64,000 bases of DNA from contig NZ_CCDL010000001.1 in assembly GCF_000724085.1 (NCBI RefSeq), forward strand, positions 744,001 to 808,000. Direction: 5' to 3'. Of this stretch, positions 39,121-47,369 are shown piece by piece. The stretch is from Oceanobacillus manasiensis. GTDB lineage: Bacteria > Bacillota > Bacilli > Bacillales > Amphibacillaceae. Position 1 is the first letter of the stretch. The number at the start of each line of letters is the position of its first letter. The position numbers and the translations under genes are program-made. The notes below the pieces were generated by a model. That model did no database searches. It was given only the letters and a program-made list of their open reading frames with translations, and was not told where the DNA came from.

Positions 39121-39284
39121 TTGTTCCTCCTTCATACATACATACGGAGAGTATTAAAATCTTAATTAGAACTTTTATATACTATTTCAACTAAAACATC
39201 CTAGATTCCTTCTATATAGTACCAGTGGTCTACCAATTAGCTGGGAGAGGGTGGGGTGATATAAGTAGTAAAAGGGACTAATTT

Positions 39285-39434
39285 TTTATTCCGGAGCAAC
39301 CGTCCGTAAGACTCCCATTTCAAAACATGTAGTGAAACAGTGATGTCGGAGTAAACGGACGCTAACACCCCGATTCGTTCAACTAACAATCAGTGGGGGA
39401 AGAATAATCTCCCCTGATTGAAGTTTCACTTTAT
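39285..39434. repeat. bcr1-like structured repeat, copy 1
   Basis: 140-bp element bounded by direct TTTAT repeats (39285-39289 and 39430-39434). It contains a bipartite structure: CGTCCGT...ACGGACG closing an ACTCC/GGAGT arm in the left half, and AATCAG...CTGATT closing a G-run/C-run stem on the right. Copy 2 lies at 62438-62593. Size, TTTAT borders and hairpins resemble the bcr1 repeats of the B. cereus group as I recall them; the assignment is tentative. TTGAAG at its right end is placed to serve as a -35 box. Confidence 0.65.
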
Positions 39435-39446
39435 GGGATATATAAT
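39418..39446 (+). promoter_or_regulatory. Promoter of the guanidine exporter unit
   Basis: TTGAAG (39418-39423) inside the repeat, 17-bp spacer, TATAAT (39441-39446) just outside it. The predicted start near 39453 leaves the complete riboswitch on the transcript. Confidence 0.6.
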
Positions 39447-39469
39447 AATGGGTAATAGCATATGAGATA

Positions 39470-39591
39470 AGTTTTCTAGGGTTCCGCAACGAAAAACGTT
39501 GGTCTGGTCCGAGAGAAAACTCACAGCTTTGCTGTGTCACGGAGGGATAAAAGCCTGGGAGAAACGATTTTACATTTCTCTCAGGCTTTTT
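39470..39591 (+). ncRNA. Guanidine-I (ykkC) riboswitch with terminator
   Basis: The conserved core of the ykkC class is visible: CTAGGGTTCCG (39476-39486), GGTCTGGTCCGAGAGAAAAC (39501-39520), a CACAGC-TTT-GCTGTG stem and ACGGAGGGATAAAAGCCTGG (39539-39558). The 3' part overlaps a terminator stem GCCTGGGAGAAA ... TTTCTCTCAGGC followed by TTTTT (39552-39591). Ligand binding would sequester AAAGCCTGGGAGA and allow read-through, an ON switch. Class I ykkC RNAs bind guanidinium and precede guanidine exporters or carboxylases, which fits the SMR pair downstream. Confidence 0.92.
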
Positions 39592-39624
39592 CCTTTTTAC
39601 AATGTTAAGGGAGGTATAATATAT

Positions 39625-39966
39625 ATGGATAAAAACTGGGTTAAAGTATTGGTCGCAGCGTTATTTGAAGTTTTATGGGTTATTGGATTAAAACATGCTG
39701 ACGGCTTTTGGGAGTGGATTGGCACCATAATCGCTATTTATATTAGCTTCTATCTCATGATTATGGCTAGTAAACAACTTCCTGTGGGAACTGTCTATGC
39801 AGTTTTTGTGGGATTAGGAACTGTAGGTACGGTATTTGCGGATTTTGCCTTTTTCGGTGTACCACTTCAATTAGCAAAAGTCGTTTTGATAGTCATTTTA
39901 TTAGCGGGCGTTATAGGACTGAAGCTGGTCACAGAGGACAACGTTAAAGAAGGAGTGGAATCATAA
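39625..39966 (+). CDS. ykkC: SMR-family guanidinium exporter subunit (YkkC-type)
   Basis: 113-aa four-helix small multidrug resistance protein; the conserved membrane Glu is in AALFEVLWVIGLKHADG (residue about 13) and the family loop is LPVGTVYAVFVGLGTVGT. Paired with the next gene it should form a heterodimeric antiporter (Gdx/YkkCD) that exchanges guanidinium for protons. The guanidine-I riboswitch upstream supports this over general drug export. AAGGGAGG precedes the ATG at 39625; the frame extending to 39499 lies within the riboswitch and is not used. Confidence 0.92.
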   Translation: MDKNWVKVLVAALFEVLWVIGLKHADGFWEWIGTIIAIYISFYLMIMASKQLPVGTVYAVFVGLGTVGTVFADFAFFGVPLQLAKVVLIVILLAGVIGLKLVTEDNVKEGVES

Positions 39967-40280
39967 TGGCTTGGGTCGCTTTAGTTGTCGCAGGCATATT
40001 TGAAATGCTAGGCGTTACCATGATTAACAAGTTGCACAAGGATCGTAATCTACAGGCCTTGATTCTGTTAATTATTAGCTTTGCTGCAAGTTTTGGTTTT
40101 CTGGCCTATGCAATGGGGTCACTTCCAATGGGGGTTTCCTATGCCATTTGGACAGGAATAGGTGCTTCCGGTGGTGCAATAATAGGAATGATTCTCTACG
40201 GTGAATCGAAGGATTGGAAACGGATAGTATTTATCACAATGATTCTAGGTGCGGTGATCGGATTAAAGCTCGTATCTTAA
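39966..40280 (+). CDS. ykkD: SMR-family guanidinium exporter subunit (YkkD-type)
   Basis: 104-aa partner subunit with AGIFEMLGVTMINKL (membrane Glu13) and SLPMGVSYAIWTGIGASGG, the YkkD/SugE-type loop. The ATG shares one base with the TAA of the first subunit, giving tight translational coupling and near-equal synthesis. It is followed by a strong terminator. The opposite membrane orientation expected of the two subunits was not tested here. Confidence 0.92.
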   Translation: MAWVALVVAGIFEMLGVTMINKLHKDRNLQALILLIISFAASFGFLAYAMGSLPMGVSYAIWTGIGASGGAIIGMILYGESKDWKRIVFITMILGAVIGLKLVS

Positions 40281-40295
40281 TTAATTACTATAAGT

Positions 40296-40328
40296 CAAAA
40301 GACCAAATCAAAACGATTTGGTCTTTTG
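40296..40328. terminator. Terminator after ykkCD
   Basis: CAAAAGACCAAATC-AAAAC-GATTTGGTCTTTTG, perfect stem; it can also serve the convergent gene ending at 40340. Confidence 0.88.
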
Positions 40329-40339
40329 CTTATCTATCC

Positions 40340-41617
40340 TTATAATTCGTCTAGTAAGATTACGTCACCAGTAGCTGCATCTACTCCGTAAGAGCAATCA
40401 ACTTTACCACAAAGCTGATATGTCTCGCGGTTAGGGTCATAAACGTAAACAGGAGTAATCTCAATATAGCTGTGTAGTTTTTCAAATGCTTCGTCTTTTG
40501 TTAACACAGGAGATTTCGCTTCTTCAAAATGGTCAAACATCTCTAGGATAAACTGATTATCTGTAAAATTGAGTGGCATGTATGTTACTGGATCAATAAA
40601 CAGCTTTATCTTATGCTGAATCACTTTTTTGTCCTGTACTTTAGGTCGTAGTTCTGCAAGTAGATAACCACGTTCGCGGGACAATGCGTGTAGGTTCCAT
40701 TTTCCACTTTCACCTGGATATTTTTGTTGCATGAACACCGTAACTGCTTCAAAACTTTGTTGTAAATCTTCTGATGTTAAAGGATGCTTGTTTTCGTCTG
40801 GCTTATTTGCTAAGGCGTCCTCTAAAGAAACTTCATGTGATAAGTCGATCTCTTTAGCTACGAACGTATTTTCCGTAGCCTCACTGTCCCATTCTATATT
40901 CCTGTCTAATACTTCATAGCTATCCCGCATTTCTGCTTTTTCAAATGGTATAATATGCTGCTTGTCATTTGTTAGAAATGTAGTGGTTGTGCCGTAAACC
41001 GCCAGCCAACGTTCCTCTTCTTCGACTGGGATTTCAAGTAATTGAAATTGATCAAGGATAATTGGATCTACAATAGTGGGAGTGAGTGCAAATGGCTCCC
41101 ACTTAATCTGCTCCTCTTCTGGAAAGCTTCCATCAATGGAGTAGTGGGAAAGCATGCCTTCTTCATTAAACGTTACTTCGATGGAGCCGACAGGGAAAAC
41201 GGGGATATTATCAGCTGCGGCAAGAAAACGAACTCCGTCATCGGCTTCCTCTGCTAATTGGAACTGCCTTCCGAACTCTAAGCCGGTTTTCTCTTCAACC
41301 CATTCGATAATTGTCTCACTACCGTCCGCTAACTTTGGAAAGACCTGCTCCTCCGCTAAATTGACTCCATTCACGAAAGTGAAGTGTCGCAGCTTCTTCG
41401 ACTGAAGTTCCACATCTACTACAGCCGTACCAGGAGGATTCAGCCCTTCCTCTATTTCTCCTTCTACAACTCTAGGAAACCATTCCATAGAAAAAAGATA
41501 ATTATTTTCTAAGCTACTATTGTCATCACGGAAAAGATGGTATCTTTCTAAGTAATAGTTTTCAAGGCCAAAATCTTTTTGGCAGGAGTCAGCAATCTTC
41601 TTTAATAATTCATTCAT
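40340..41617 (-). CDS. PepSY/YcdB-like protein of unknown function
   Basis: 425-aa acidic protein with no signal peptide or membrane helix. It appears to contain two related halves with PepSY-like or YcdB/YcdC-type beta segments: KLRHFTFVNG ... GMLSHYSIDG in the first, and FIDPVTYMPLNF ... YGVDAATGDVILLDE at the end. YcdB-type domains usually occur in secreted Bacillus proteins, so a cytosolic version is unusual. The function is unknown. GAGG precedes the ATG. It is divergent from the MerR fusion gene and is monocistronic. Confidence 0.55.
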   Translation of the reverse strand: MNELLKKIADSCQKDFGLENYYLERYHLFRDDNSSLENNYLFSMEWFPRVVEGEIEEGLNPPGTAVVDVELQSKKLRHFTFVNGVNLAEEQVFPKLADGSETIIEWVEEKTGLEFGRQFQLAEEADDGVRFLAAADNIPVFPVGSIEVTFNEEGMLSHYSIDGSFPEEEQIKWEPFALTPTIVDPIILDQFQLLEIPVEEEERWLAVYGTTTTFLTNDKQHIIPFEKAEMRDSYEVLDRNIEWDSEATENTFVAKEIDLSHEVSLEDALANKPDENKHPLTSEDLQQSFEAVTVFMQQKYPGESGKWNLHALSRERGYLLAELRPKVQDKKVIQHKIKLFIDPVTYMPLNFTDNQFILEMFDHFEEAKSPVLTKDEAFEKLHSYIEITPVYVYDPNRETYQLCGKVDCSYGVDAATGDVILLDEL

Positions 41618-41686
41618 TTTAAATCCTCACTTTGCTAACAATTTTCTTAAGTATAACACGGTGCAAACAGGGTAAAAAGAAAATGC

Positions 41687-41717
41687 TTTACCTTTCCGTT
41701 ACGTTAACGTTTATCAT
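41687..41717 (+). promoter_or_regulatory. MerR-type promoter with 19-bp spacer
   Basis: TTTACC (41687-41692), 19-bp spacer, TATCAT (41712-41717). The palindrome ACGTTAACGT (41701-41710) lies inside the spacer. An over-long spacer with a central dyad is the mark of promoters activated by MerR-family proteins, and the gene downstream encodes one, so autoregulation is likely. Confidence 0.6.
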
Positions 41718-41741
41718 AATAGACGAAAGGTTGTGAGACTT

Positions 41742-42794
41742 GTGTATATAAACGAAGTAGCCAAAAAACTAGAGACGTCAACTCGAACAATACGGTATTA
41801 TGAGGAAAAAGGACTTATTGATCCAACTAAGGAAGAAAGCAATCAATATCGATTCTTTGAAGAAGAAGATTTAGTAAGATTAAGTACAATTCTCTCATTA
41901 CGTGAGGTCGGTCTTCCTGTTGAAGTGATTCGTAATCTTTTAAAAGAGCCGAATATGCGGATGGAAGACTATTTAAATGTGCAACGAGGCGTGCTTTATG
42001 AGCAATGGTTAGAGCTGAAAGACATGATCGAGACCCTTAATCTAATGACAGAACGCGCTGGAAAAGGGGATAACGTGACCGGCGACTTATTTGGATTGGC
42101 AAAACAATTGAAAACACTGAAATCAATGCGGAAAAATTGGCATGATAAATGGAACTTTGATAGTCAAGCCCATGACTATGATCAAAGTATTAAAATGCAT
42201 GGGTATAAATTTAACGTCCATCAAGATTATGAAACAGCGTTAAATAAAGTAGTTGAGACTGTTCACCTAAATCCGGGTGATGTTTGCCTTGATATTGGAA
42301 TTGGGACGGGAAACTTGGGTTCACAGTTTACAGGATCTGGGGCAAAGGTGATTGGTGTAGATCAATCTGAGGAGATGCTTGCTGTCTGTAAAGAGAAGCA
42401 TCCGGGAATCGAAACGAGGAAGGGTCATTTTCTAGCTCTTCCAGTAATGAATATGCAGGTAGATGCAATTGTTTCCAGTTATGCCTTACACCATTTAACC
42501 GATGACGAAAAGCTGTTAGCATTGGAAGAAATGGACCGCGTTCTGAAAAAGAATGGAGAGATCTGTATTGCAGACTTAATGTTTTTGAATGAAGCCCATA
42601 GAAGGGAAGTCATACAGGGCTTTCGGGAACAAGGCAATGACGAAGCAATCGGCGCGATAGAAGATGAGTATTATGCAGATCGTTCGCGCTTAATCGATTG
42701 GTTGCAGAAACATGATTACACTGTGGAAACGCATCAGTTTAACTCTATTTTAAGTATGATCTATGCAAGGAAGCATGCTGAAAATGAAAAGTGA
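41742..42794 (+). CDS. MerR regulator fused to a SAM-dependent methyltransferase
   Basis: 350-aa fusion. Residues 1-70 form a MerR winged helix (YINEVAKKLETSTRTIRYYEEKG, in shorter recognisable runs; RFFEEEDLVRLSTI), then a helical dimerisation linker (about 75-130), then a class I methyltransferase (about 135-330) with motif I CLDIGIGTGNLG and ALHHLTDDEKLLALEEM. The substrate is unknown. In other MerR fusions the C-terminal domain is the effector sensor, so here SAM or a methyl-acceptor may be sensed; the enzyme may equally be active. GTG at 41742 is chosen because GAAAGG lies 11 bases upstream and a MerR-type promoter fixes the mRNA start near 41724. A GTG at 41733 is the alternative. Confidence 0.85.
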   Translation: MYINEVAKKLETSTRTIRYYEEKGLIDPTKEESNQYRFFEEEDLVRLSTILSLREVGLPVEVIRNLLKEPNMRMEDYLNVQRGVLYEQWLELKDMIETLNLMTERAGKGDNVTGDLFGLAKQLKTLKSMRKNWHDKWNFDSQAHDYDQSIKMHGYKFNVHQDYETALNKVVETVHLNPGDVCLDIGIGTGNLGSQFTGSGAKVIGVDQSEEMLAVCKEKHPGIETRKGHFLALPVMNMQVDAIVSSYALHHLTDDEKLLALEEMDRVLKKNGEICIADLMFLNEAHRREVIQGFREQGNDEAIGAIEDEYYADRSRLIDWLQKHDYTVETHQFNSILSMIYARKHAENEK

Positions 42795-43278
42795 AGCAAT
42801 GGAAAAAGTATCATTACAGTTTTATTCAGCTGAAAATAAGGCTCTGGTGCAATCGTATCATCTAACGAAACAGCAATTAGATTATACCGCGCATCCAATC
42901 GATGCCCTGAAAAAATGTGATGAAGATACAACCCGGTACCCTGTATTGATTTTAACAGGAACCAGTCCTGCGGGATTTTTCGTACTTCATGAAAAGGAAG
43001 GGGTACAGCCATATTCGAAAAATCCTAAAGCTATTCTATTACGTGCCTATTCTGTACAAAGTGCCTATCAGGGGGAAGGTATTGCTAAAAAATCGATTCA
43101 ATTGCTCCCATCATTTATCGCAGAATCCTTTCCTCAAATAGAAGAAGTTATTTTGGCAGTAAATCATACTAATGAAGTTGCACAGCAATTATATAAAAAA
43201 GCAGGATTCCGAGATACGGGAAGACGAATTGATGGTAGATCAGGAGAACAATATATCTTTTCTAAGTATATAAACTAA
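42784..43278 (+). CDS. GNAT-family N-acetyltransferase
   Basis: 164-aa acetyl-CoA-dependent acyltransferase. The acetyl-CoA loop appears as VQSAYQGEGIAKKS (QxxGxG/A) and the C-terminal NxxAxxLYxKxGF motif as NEVAQQLYKKAGF. The substrate is unknown. The gene overlaps the MerR-methyltransferase gene by 11 bp when started at the ATG 42784, which has AAGGAAG 10 bases before it; earlier ATGs at 42763 and 42775 lie too close to that site. Coupling suggests both enzymes act on the same compound or stress. Confidence 0.82.
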   Translation: MKSEAMEKVSLQFYSAENKALVQSYHLTKQQLDYTAHPIDALKKCDEDTTRYPVLILTGTSPAGFFVLHEKEGVQPYSKNPKAILLRAYSVQSAYQGEGIAKKSIQLLPSFIAESFPQIEEVILAVNHTNEVAQQLYKKAGFRDTGRRIDGRSGEQYIFSKYIN

Positions 43279-43314
43279 GACAAGCTGCCCTTTAAGGGAC
43301 AGCTTGTCTGTTTT
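43278..43314. terminator. Bidirectional terminator
   Basis: AGACAAGCTGCCC-TTTAA-GGGACAGCTTGTCT followed by TTTT, between convergent genes. Confidence 0.85.
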
Positions 43315-44425
43315 AATCGAAATAATTCACTAGACCATCTGCTATAGCATGAGCTGCCTGTTCCTGATAGCCTGTTGTTTGTATAATTGAAAGGTCACTT
43401 GGATTTGTTAAATAACCTAACTCTAGCAATACAGCTGGTGCATTGTTTTTCCTTAAAACGCGAAATTCTTCTTGATATAACCCTCTATTAAAAAGGGGAA
43501 GCGTATTGGATAGACTATCTTGTACATCCTCTGCTAAAGCAAAATCCTTACTTTTCGAGGAATAATAAGCCCCTATACCGCTAACTGTCTGGATAGGAAA
43601 AGCATTATAATGAATACTGATGAAAGCATCCGTATTATATGCATTACTGATCTCGGCTCGCTGGTCAAGGGAAAGAAATCTGTCTGATGTCCTCGTTTCA
43701 ACTACAGTTGCTCCTTTAGCACGTAAGACGTTAGCCACCTGTTCGGCCGTTTGACTGTTTAATGTCTTTTCTTTTATCCCTTCTAACCCGATGGCGCCAG
43801 GGTCTTTGCCACCATGTCCAGCATCTAGTACGATAGTATACCCTTTTAGGGGATTGCTAGTGGAAATCCCTTTCACTTTATCTGGAACTGTCGCTGTTAC
43901 CTTATTATTTTGATCCTTAGAATTATTTGTGTTACTAGGTTTATTAGTTAACCAGGAGGCAATCCATCCAGCCGAACCATCGTGAAGTTTAATTTTATAC
44001 CAACCATTATCTTTTGCTACAATGTTGTATGTATCACCTACGGTAGTAGATCCGATAACAGAATAGTTTGTGCCTGGGCCTGATCGGACATAAACACTCT
44101 GACCTGTCACCTTAAGTTCCTGATTTTCAGCTTTTGATATTTTGTTTGGCCGATCTTTCATAATTAGGTAATGCGCGGCGACCCATGCTTCCTTTCCAGC
44201 ATAATAGGTTTGAATCCAGCCATGCTCCTCCTTAAAGGCGATGACCTGATCACCCCTTTGTAATTTGCCAATAACAGTACCTCCACTAGATGGCTCACTT
44301 CTTACATTTAAAACGATGTCCCCAACCTCATAGACAACACCACTTTCAGCTTTCCCGTATTCTGGTAGTGCGAATAAGGTTCCGAGTAAGACAAGAAGAA
44401 TTATAAGTGCTTTACTGATTTTCAT
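43313..44425 (-). CDS. Secreted N-acetylmuramoyl-L-alanine amidase with two SH3b domains
   Basis: Peptidoglycan hydrolase that cuts the MurNAc-L-Ala bond. Signal peptide at 1-26 (KALIILLVLLGTLFALPEYGKA), two bacterial SH3 domains (about 30-95 and 105-167; VVYEVGDIVLNVRSEPSSGG, QSVYVRSGPGTNYSVIG) that bind the wall, a linker rich in N/K/T, and an Amidase_3 domain (about 195-368). Zinc and catalytic residues are seen in VLDAGHGGKDPGA, the Glu of GLEGIKEKTLN, ISIHYNAF and LLELGYLTN. At 370 aa it is close to Bacillus CwlC/YrvJ-type enzymes in architecture. AGAAGGAGG precedes the ATG. It is monocistronic. Confidence 0.92.
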   Translation of the reverse strand: MKISKALIILLVLLGTLFALPEYGKAESGVVYEVGDIVLNVRSEPSSGGTVIGKLQRGDQVIAFKEEHGWIQTYYAGKEAWVAAHYLIMKDRPNKISKAENQELKVTGQSVYVRSGPGTNYSVIGSTTVGDTYNIVAKDNGWYKIKLHDGSAGWIASWLTNKPSNTNNSKDQNNKVTATVPDKVKGISTSNPLKGYTIVLDAGHGGKDPGAIGLEGIKEKTLNSQTAEQVANVLRAKGATVVETRTSDRFLSLDQRAEISNAYNTDAFISIHYNAFPIQTVSGIGAYYSSKSKDFALAEDVQDSLSNTLPLFNRGLYQEEFRVLRKNNAPAVLLELGYLTNPSDLSIIQTTGYQEQAAHAIADGLVNYFD

Positions 44426-44716
44426 GATTTCCTCCTTCTATTAAACTAGTTTATATTATGTCATAGTTCTTTCCTAGATTGCTAGAAAATAAACGTGTAC
44501 GAAATAAAACAAATCAGAAGGACTAGAAAATAGTAAAGAGTGAGAAAAAAGAAGGAAAAAGAAATCTTTTCCAGAATGTTTGTAGGAAAGAAGAAAGTTT
44601 AGGTGAAAAGTACAAGTGGAATTACAGTGGATTTCTAATGGAATTGTTTACTAGGGTGGAAGCAGTAGGGAATTTTAAAACAGCTGTCCGGAGTGGGCAG
44701 CTGTTTTTAAGTAAAA
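44426..44716. other. Intergenic stretch with terminator
   Basis: No gene is seen. AAAACAGCTGTCC-loop-GGGCAGCTGTTTTT at 44677-44707 is a terminator for the flavoprotein gene ending at 44717 on the minus strand. The remaining ~250 bases are AT-rich with no clear motif beyond the amidase promoter region. Confidence 0.6.
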
Positions 44717-45256
44717 TTATTGAAGTTCACTAATTAGTGTGGAAGCAGCTTTTAGAGCACGGTGGTCGTTTACTATGGATCCAGGCTTCCGGGCTTCACC
44801 AATGACATAGCCTCCTACTTCTGTGCCATAAAATTGGCAGATATACGTCAATTGTTGTATAAGGGGTAATCCTTTAACTGTCGGCTGATCCCCACCAACT
44901 AGGACAAAGTATGCTTTCTTTTTACCAAGTTGTTCTCGAAAATGGCCATAATTAGAATCTCTCATAACCTGAGACCAACGATCAATAAAAACCTTTAATG
45001 GGCCAGCCATTCCATACCAGTAAATAGGGGTAGCGAAAACCAGGATGTCATGTTCGAGCATTTGATCAACCAGGTGCAACTGGTCATCGTGTATCTCAGG
45101 GAAGCCCTCAGGTGAATGGCGAAAATCTGTTATAGGCTGAATGTCATAATCCCTTAAGTAGATATGGGTAGCCTTATCCTTTGGTAACGCCTGATAGGCT
45201 AGGTATTCCGTATTTCCGTTTTCTCTTGTTGAACCGTGAAACACAGCGATTTTCAT
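44717..45256 (-). CDS. NAD(P)H-dependent FMN reductase, flavodoxin-like
   Basis: 179-aa flavodoxin-like oxidoreductase. The FMN phosphate loop is HGSTRENGNTEYLA (about 8-21) and ATPIYWYGMAGPLKVFIDRW (about 75-94) is the typical isoalloxazine-contact segment. Likely a quinone, azo or metal reductase; the substrate is unknown. AAGGAGGG precedes the ATG. It is monocistronic, with a terminator at 44677-44707. Confidence 0.85.
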   Translation of the reverse strand: MKIAVFHGSTRENGNTEYLAYQALPKDKATHIYLRDYDIQPITDFRHSPEGFPEIHDDQLHLVDQMLEHDILVFATPIYWYGMAGPLKVFIDRWSQVMRDSNYGHFREQLGKKKAYFVLVGGDQPTVKGLPLIQQLTYICQFYGTEVGGYVIGEARKPGSIVNDHRALKAASTLISELQ

Positions 45257-45420
45257 TCTATACCCTCCTTTTTAACAGCTTTGCTGCGTGCAATTCTACC
45301 ATAACAGTGGTTGGAGGATAAGAGCCATGGGTTGAAGTATATAGTAGCGGTCTGTTTAAGTTTATTCAGCAAAAATACATTTAGAAGTAAAGTTCATTTA
45401 TATTGGGGGTTATTATTCAA

Positions 45421-46002
45421 ATGAAATATTCTAAAAAACAAAATATAAAACGGTTAAGTATTATTTTAGCCATTTTCTTCTTATCTATTATTATAATAAC
45501 ATGGTCATTCCCCTATGCGAGTCTTAGCTTCGAAAAAGCCTATACACTAAAAAAGGATCCTTTGGTGGTCGAACAGTATGTCGAGATGCTGGATGAATGG
45601 AAGAGAATGCTAGATGAAAATGAAGAGCAAACAAAAACGTATGTTACAGCATTAGAAGTCTTTGAAATGTTTGAACAATCAATAGTTGGAGATAAAGCGC
45701 AATGGAGAGTGACAAAAGATACTTTGGAAGACTTACTTTTTCATGTAGTTTCATACAGGGATATGCTCTTAACGCTTGTTTTCAGCGAATCTTACGATGA
45801 GGAGACGAAAATGTATTTAAAAGAGGCGGTGGATGCTGCTTTAGCTTTGGAGGACGACATTGTTTCTATCCAACAAAGCAAAGATCTTACAAGAAAGGAC
45901 TTAGGTATTCGCTTAGGAAATCTGCATGGTGAGATAGGGAAGAACCTAGATCGTTTCATGACTTTTTACCGTGCCCAAACTGGCAGTATGTTCCCAATAT
46001 AA
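45421..46002 (+). CDS. Hypothetical single-pass membrane protein
   Basis: 193-aa protein that I do not recognise. A short basic N-terminus is followed by one hydrophobic helix (about 11-31, LSIILAIFFLSIIIITWSF) and an outward, mostly helical, charged domain (coiled-coil-like LDEWKRMLDENEEQTKTYV). The start is the ATG 11 bases after GGGGG; a TTG at 45403 is less likely. It is alone between the FMN reductase and the ABC cluster; a helix-rich extracytoplasmic domain suggests an envelope role only in a general sense. Confidence 0.6.
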   Translation: MKYSKKQNIKRLSIILAIFFLSIIIITWSFPYASLSFEKAYTLKKDPLVVEQYVEMLDEWKRMLDENEEQTKTYVTALEVFEMFEQSIVGDKAQWRVTKDTLEDLLFHVVSYRDMLLTLVFSESYDEETKMYLKEAVDAALALEDDIVSIQQSKDLTRKDLGIRLGNLHGEIGKNLDRFMTFYRAQTGSMFPI

Positions 46003-46095
46003 GTAACTTAATTGTAATGAAGCATTCTAAGTGGGGAAGGTTGGGAATCATCCACCAAATGAAGGTTCACTTTATCAGCAGGCTTACAAATAAAA

Positions 46096-46118
46096 ACGAG
46101 AGCGGGAGCCGCTCTCGT
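46096..46118 (-). terminator. Terminator of the ABC gene cluster
   Basis: ACGAGAGCGG-GAG-CCGCTCTCGT; read on the minus strand it is followed by TTTTTATTT, 10 bases after the permease stop. Confidence 0.88.
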
Positions 46119-46127
46119 AATATAGTA

Positions 46128-47369
46128 TTATGCTTTAAGCCATTTCCAGATCTCTCCCGGAGTGGCATTTTTTCCGTACATCAAGATACCAACTTTAAAT
46201 ATTTTTCCTGCTAGTTTCATAAATGCCCAAACACTTATCACAAGGATTGCTAACGAGATACCAATCTCAATCCAAGGCCATTGTTCCAGTGAAGTTAACC
46301 GAAGCAATAGGACGGCAGGTGATGTGAATGGAATATACGTACCAATTTGTGCCATTAGGCCATTCGGATCACTTAATACAGGTCCGATAAAGACAAATGG
46401 TAAAAATGGTAGCATCATAACAAAGCCTTGGAAATTCCCTGCAGTCGTAACATCTGCCATTGTAGCTCCGACCCCTACAAATATGGAAGCAAACAAAAGG
46501 TAGCCTAAAATGGCGATGAATACGTATAGCGCAAGCTCTGGAACAAGTAAGTACTCCAAAAGTGGCTGATCAAATCGCCACATAAGTACAGGTAATAATA
46601 ACACCGTTGATACAAGTGTTTGAATAAGACCAAGGGCAAAATAGCCAATAATTTTTCCTTGCATTAATTCCGATGGCGTTAAAGAAGAAAGGATGATTTC
46701 TGCAATCTTATCCTTTTTCTCCTGAGAGGCACTTTGGAAAATCGCCATTCCTGTAAAGACAACAGATAATAGCACAAATCCACCAAAGATTCCAGGTACT
46801 AAGGTTTGGAGTGGGTTTTCTTCCATACTTCCCATGCCTTCTTCACCGGACTCTGCAGCCTCATTGATACTGCCGGCCTCCACAAATTGGACACCTTGGG
46901 AGATCCCAGCAAGCTGCTCCTCAGTAAGCCCAAGTTCCTCCATTTGCTTCGCTTGTACAGGTCCTGTTAAAACTTGAACCTCGCTCATAAAGAAAGAATC
47001 TATATCGTCAGAAGTGTATACGGCTAACGAACCATTTTCTAGACCTTCCTCATCAACAAAGACATAGGCCGTTTCTTCACTGTCTTCTAGTTCTTCTTGC
47101 GCCTCTGCTTCTGTTAAATCTGTTTGCATGAGCTCCCAATTGATACCCGTCTGTTCTATCGTACTTACCATGTCATCATAAACACCAAGTTCATCGTTCA
47201 CAAACACTACAGTCGATTCGGACGATTCTTCATCAGAGTCATCAAAAAAACTACCTATTACCATAAATCCAATAATAATGAGAGGGGTTAATAATAGACC
47301 GATAAGATAGGATTTATTTTTCATGTTACGCTTAATTTCCCATTTGGCGACTTTCATCGTATTACGCAT
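46128..47369 (-). CDS. ABC-2 type permease (NatB/YhaP-like)
   Basis: 413-aa exporter permease: a first membrane helix (about 20-40), an acidic extracytoplasmic domain of about 140 residues (DDSDEESSE onwards), then five to six helices. It resembles B. subtilis YhaP and NatB (sodium or toxic-compound efflux) by architecture and by pairing with a YhaQ-like ATPase. The frame extends to a GTG at 47378, but AGG stands 8 bases before the ATG at 47369, which overlaps the ATPase gene by 8 bp. Last gene of the cluster. Confidence 0.82.
   Translation of the reverse strand: MRNTMKVAKWEIKRNMKNKSYLIGLLLTPLIIIGFMVIGSFFDDSDEESSESTVVFVNDELGVYDDMVSTIEQTGINWELMQTDLTEAEAQEELEDSEETAYVFVDEEGLENGSLAVYTSDDIDSFFMSEVQVLTGPVQAKQMEELGLTEEQLAGISQGVQFVEAGSINEAAESGEEGMGSMEENPLQTLVPGIFGGFVLLSVVFTGMAIFQSASQEKKDKIAEIILSSLTPSELMQGKIIGYFALGLIQTLVSTVLLLPVLMWRFDQPLLEYLLVPELALYVFIAILGYLLFASIFVGVGATMADVTTAGNFQGFVMMLPFLPFVFIGPVLSDPNGLMAQIGTYIPFTSPAVLLLRLTSLEQWPWIEIGISLAILVISVWAFMKLAGKIFKVGILMYGKNATPGEIWKWLKA

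Noticed and set aside
39499-39624. Upstream extension of the first SMR gene
   Set aside because: The frame crosses the guanidine-I riboswitch and its terminator; the SMR fold begins at the ATG 39625.
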